From NCBI RefSeq assembly GCF_013433315.1, contig NZ_WXVV01000012.1, forward strand, positions 149,031 to 213,030: DNA of 64,000 bases, given 5' to 3'. How positions within the stretch are numbered: position 1 is the first letter of the stretch; the number at the start of each line of letters is the position of its first letter. The DNA comes from Pseudomonas crudilactis. Lineage in GTDB: Bacteria; Pseudomonadota; Gammaproteobacteria; Pseudomonadales; Pseudomonadaceae. A program made the position numbers and the translations under genes. A model generated the notes under the pieces. It was not told the origin of the DNA, did no database searches, and saw only the letters and a program-made list of their open reading frames with translations. Shown in pieces: positions 62,898-64,000 of the stretch.

Positions 62898-63797
62898 ATG
62901 AACCCGTTCGAAGACATGCGTATTTTTTGCCAGGTCATGGACTCCGGCAGCTTCACCTCAGCGGCCGATCAATTGGGCCTGTCCAAGCAGTTCGTCAGCC
63001 GGCGCTTGATGCAACTGGAAGAGCGACTCGGCGTGCGGTTACTCAACCGCTCGACCCGTCGCTTGGATGTCACGCCACTGGGCCAGAGTTATTACGAATC
63101 TGCCTTGCGTCTGTTGGGCGAAGTCGAGCAAGTGGAGCAGGGCATCGCCGGACAGACTGCCGAGCCGCGCGGAACGATTCGCCTGAGTGCGCCGCTGTCG
63201 TTTGCCGTGGCGCATCTGGGCTGTCTGTTGCCACTGTTCTTGCAGCGCTATCGGGAAGTTACGGTTGAGGTTGATCTGAGTGATCGGCCGGTGGATTTGC
63301 TCGGTGAGGGCTACGATCTGGCGCTGCGCATTGGCGTGCTGGAAGACTCGACACTGATTGCTCGGCGTATCGCGTCGATCGAACGGGTGTACTGCGCCAG
63401 CCCGGCGTACCTCGCTGAACGCGGTACGCCCCTCGAGCCGGAAGATCTGCACAGCCATGACTGCCTGCCGTACGGGCATAGTCGTTCGGTGCAGTGGCGC
63501 TTCAACGCGGGGCAGGGCAAGCCGCTGTTGGTCAATGTCACCGGGCGCATGCGGGTGAACAACGGCGAGCTGCTCAGGGATGCGGCGGTGCAGGGGATGG
63601 GGATTACCTATTTGCCGACGTTCATTGTCGGCGCGGCGTTGAAGGATGGCCGACTGGTGCCGGTGCTGGATGATTTGCGCCCGGAGCCGCTGACACTTTC
63701 AGCCGTTTACCCGCAACATCGTCAGGCCTCCAGACCGGTGCAGGCGCTGGTTGAATTTTTGCGTGAACGCCTGAACGAGAGCCACGTCGCTCTCTGA
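62898..63797 (+). CDS. LysR-family regulator
   Basis: This is a 299-residue product from the ATG at 62898 (a GTG at 62892 is in frame). It has a winged helix (SAADQLGLSKQFVSRRLMQLEERLGVRLLNR in two blocks) and the effector domain of the single-target LysR class (CrgA/DmlR-like). It is divergent from the esterase gene. Confidence 0.9.
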   Translation: MNPFEDMRIFCQVMDSGSFTSAADQLGLSKQFVSRRLMQLEERLGVRLLNRSTRRLDVTPLGQSYYESALRLLGEVEQVEQGIAGQTAEPRGTIRLSAPLSFAVAHLGCLLPLFLQRYREVTVEVDLSDRPVDLLGEGYDLALRIGVLEDSTLIARRIASIERVYCASPAYLAERGTPLEPEDLHSHDCLPYGHSRSVQWRFNAGQGKPLLVNVTGRMRVNNGELLRDAAVQGMGITYLPTFIVGAALKDGRLVPVLDDLRPEPLTLSAVYPQHRQASRPVQALVEFLRERLNESHVAL

Positions 63798-63831
63798 GCC
63801 AGTACTGGATTTTTCAACCACTGCAAAACCC

Positions 63832-63922
63832 TTGTGGGAGCGAGCCTGCTCGCGAAAGCGGTGTGTCAGTCAAAACATCATTGGCTGATCCACAGCATTC
63901 GCGAGCAGGCTCACTCCTACAA
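63832..63922. repeat. REP/BIME pair at the right end
   Basis: TTGTGGGAGCGAGCCTGCTC.. is inverted up to 63922. The spacer begins GTGTGTCAGTCAAAAC, related to those at 55205 and 56041. Confidence 0.9.
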
Positions 63923-63962
63923 TTGATGGTGGTTGTCTGCGGAATCTGCGCACGCCAAAAAC

Positions 63963-64000
63963 CCCTGTGGGAGCGAGCTTGCTCGCGAATGCTGTGGGCC
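63963..64000. repeat. Partial REP at the window edge
   Basis: CCTGTGGGAGCGAGCTTGCT.. is the first half of a further pair, cut by the window end. Confidence 0.85.

Noticed and set aside
63832..64000. Repeated spaced palindromes as a CRISPR array
   Set aside because: Repeats alternate in orientation with variable spacing and match Pseudomonas REP/BIME cores; no cas genes are present.

Overview
The window looks like a chromosomal segment of a plant- or soil-associated Pseudomonas of the fluorescens group. The evidence is the moderately high G+C coding DNA, many Pseudomonas REP/BIME pairs (core GTGGGAGCGAGC..GCTCGCGA, and a second type GTAGGAGCTGCCGAAGGC), a complete Hxc-type type II secretion system in the gene order of P. 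aeruginosa, and Pseudomonas-type small genes. No phage, insertion sequence or CRISPR array is intact here.

Layout. (1) 1-4089 is the right end of a genomic island: a gene cut by the window edge, a DUF4209 protein with an HEPN-like Rx4H motif, a truncated tyrosine integrase, and the displaced 3' half of a tRNA-Pro(GGG) gene with its terminator. (2) 4236-5814 holds a small membrane protein, two tandem YceK-type lipoproteins and a NADAR-domain glycosidase. (3) 5892-16339 encodes an 11-gene Hxc-like T2SS (J,H,C,I,G,K,L,M,D,E,F) with a self-piloting lipoprotein secretin. (4) 16586-32034 is a pectin locus: secreted pectate lyase, FadR-type regulator, uronic acid lactonase, uronate dehydrogenase, KdgM-type porin, enolase-superfamily sugar-acid enzyme, a family-5 ABC importer with two binding proteins, a small tautomerase-like protein, and an exo-polygalacturonosidase. 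A 13-bp palindrome-like sequence, GTYRTCGTACRAC, occurs three times, at the promoters of the regulator, the porin operon and the enolase-ABC operon. The likely sequence is: secreted enzymes cut pectate, oligomers cross KdgM and the ABC importer, and galacturonate is oxidised by Udh and opened by the lactonase.

(5) 32421-39230 is an RNA repair locus: RtcR, a sigma-54 promoter, the Ro60 orthologue Rsr, RtcB ligase, RlaP nucleotidyltransferase and RtcA cyclase. The 336-base gap between rsr and rtcB is the most striking part of the window. It holds three tandem hairpins that share the same outer stem/internal loop/inner stem plan and common sequence, and that I read as Y RNAs. The third carries a T-arm, a GCAA-capped acceptor-like helix and a D-arm in that order, a circularly permuted tRNA mimic like the module of YrlA. 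The second has only the T-arm-like and capped helices, and the first has neither.

(6) 39328-63797 is ordinary accessory metabolism and regulation: a VOC protein, an ABC exporter, hydrolases, a quinone oxidoreductase and MFS pair, several LysR/AraC/GlxA regulators, two winged-helix STAND ATPase paralogues that converge and overlap, an amidohydrolase/isochorismatase operon, and a cyclic-nucleotide-gated MscS channel. Noteworthy in this part are a REP pair inserted in frame within a coding sequence, a highly structured leader before a DUF6124 gene, and a repeat element at 59881-60149.
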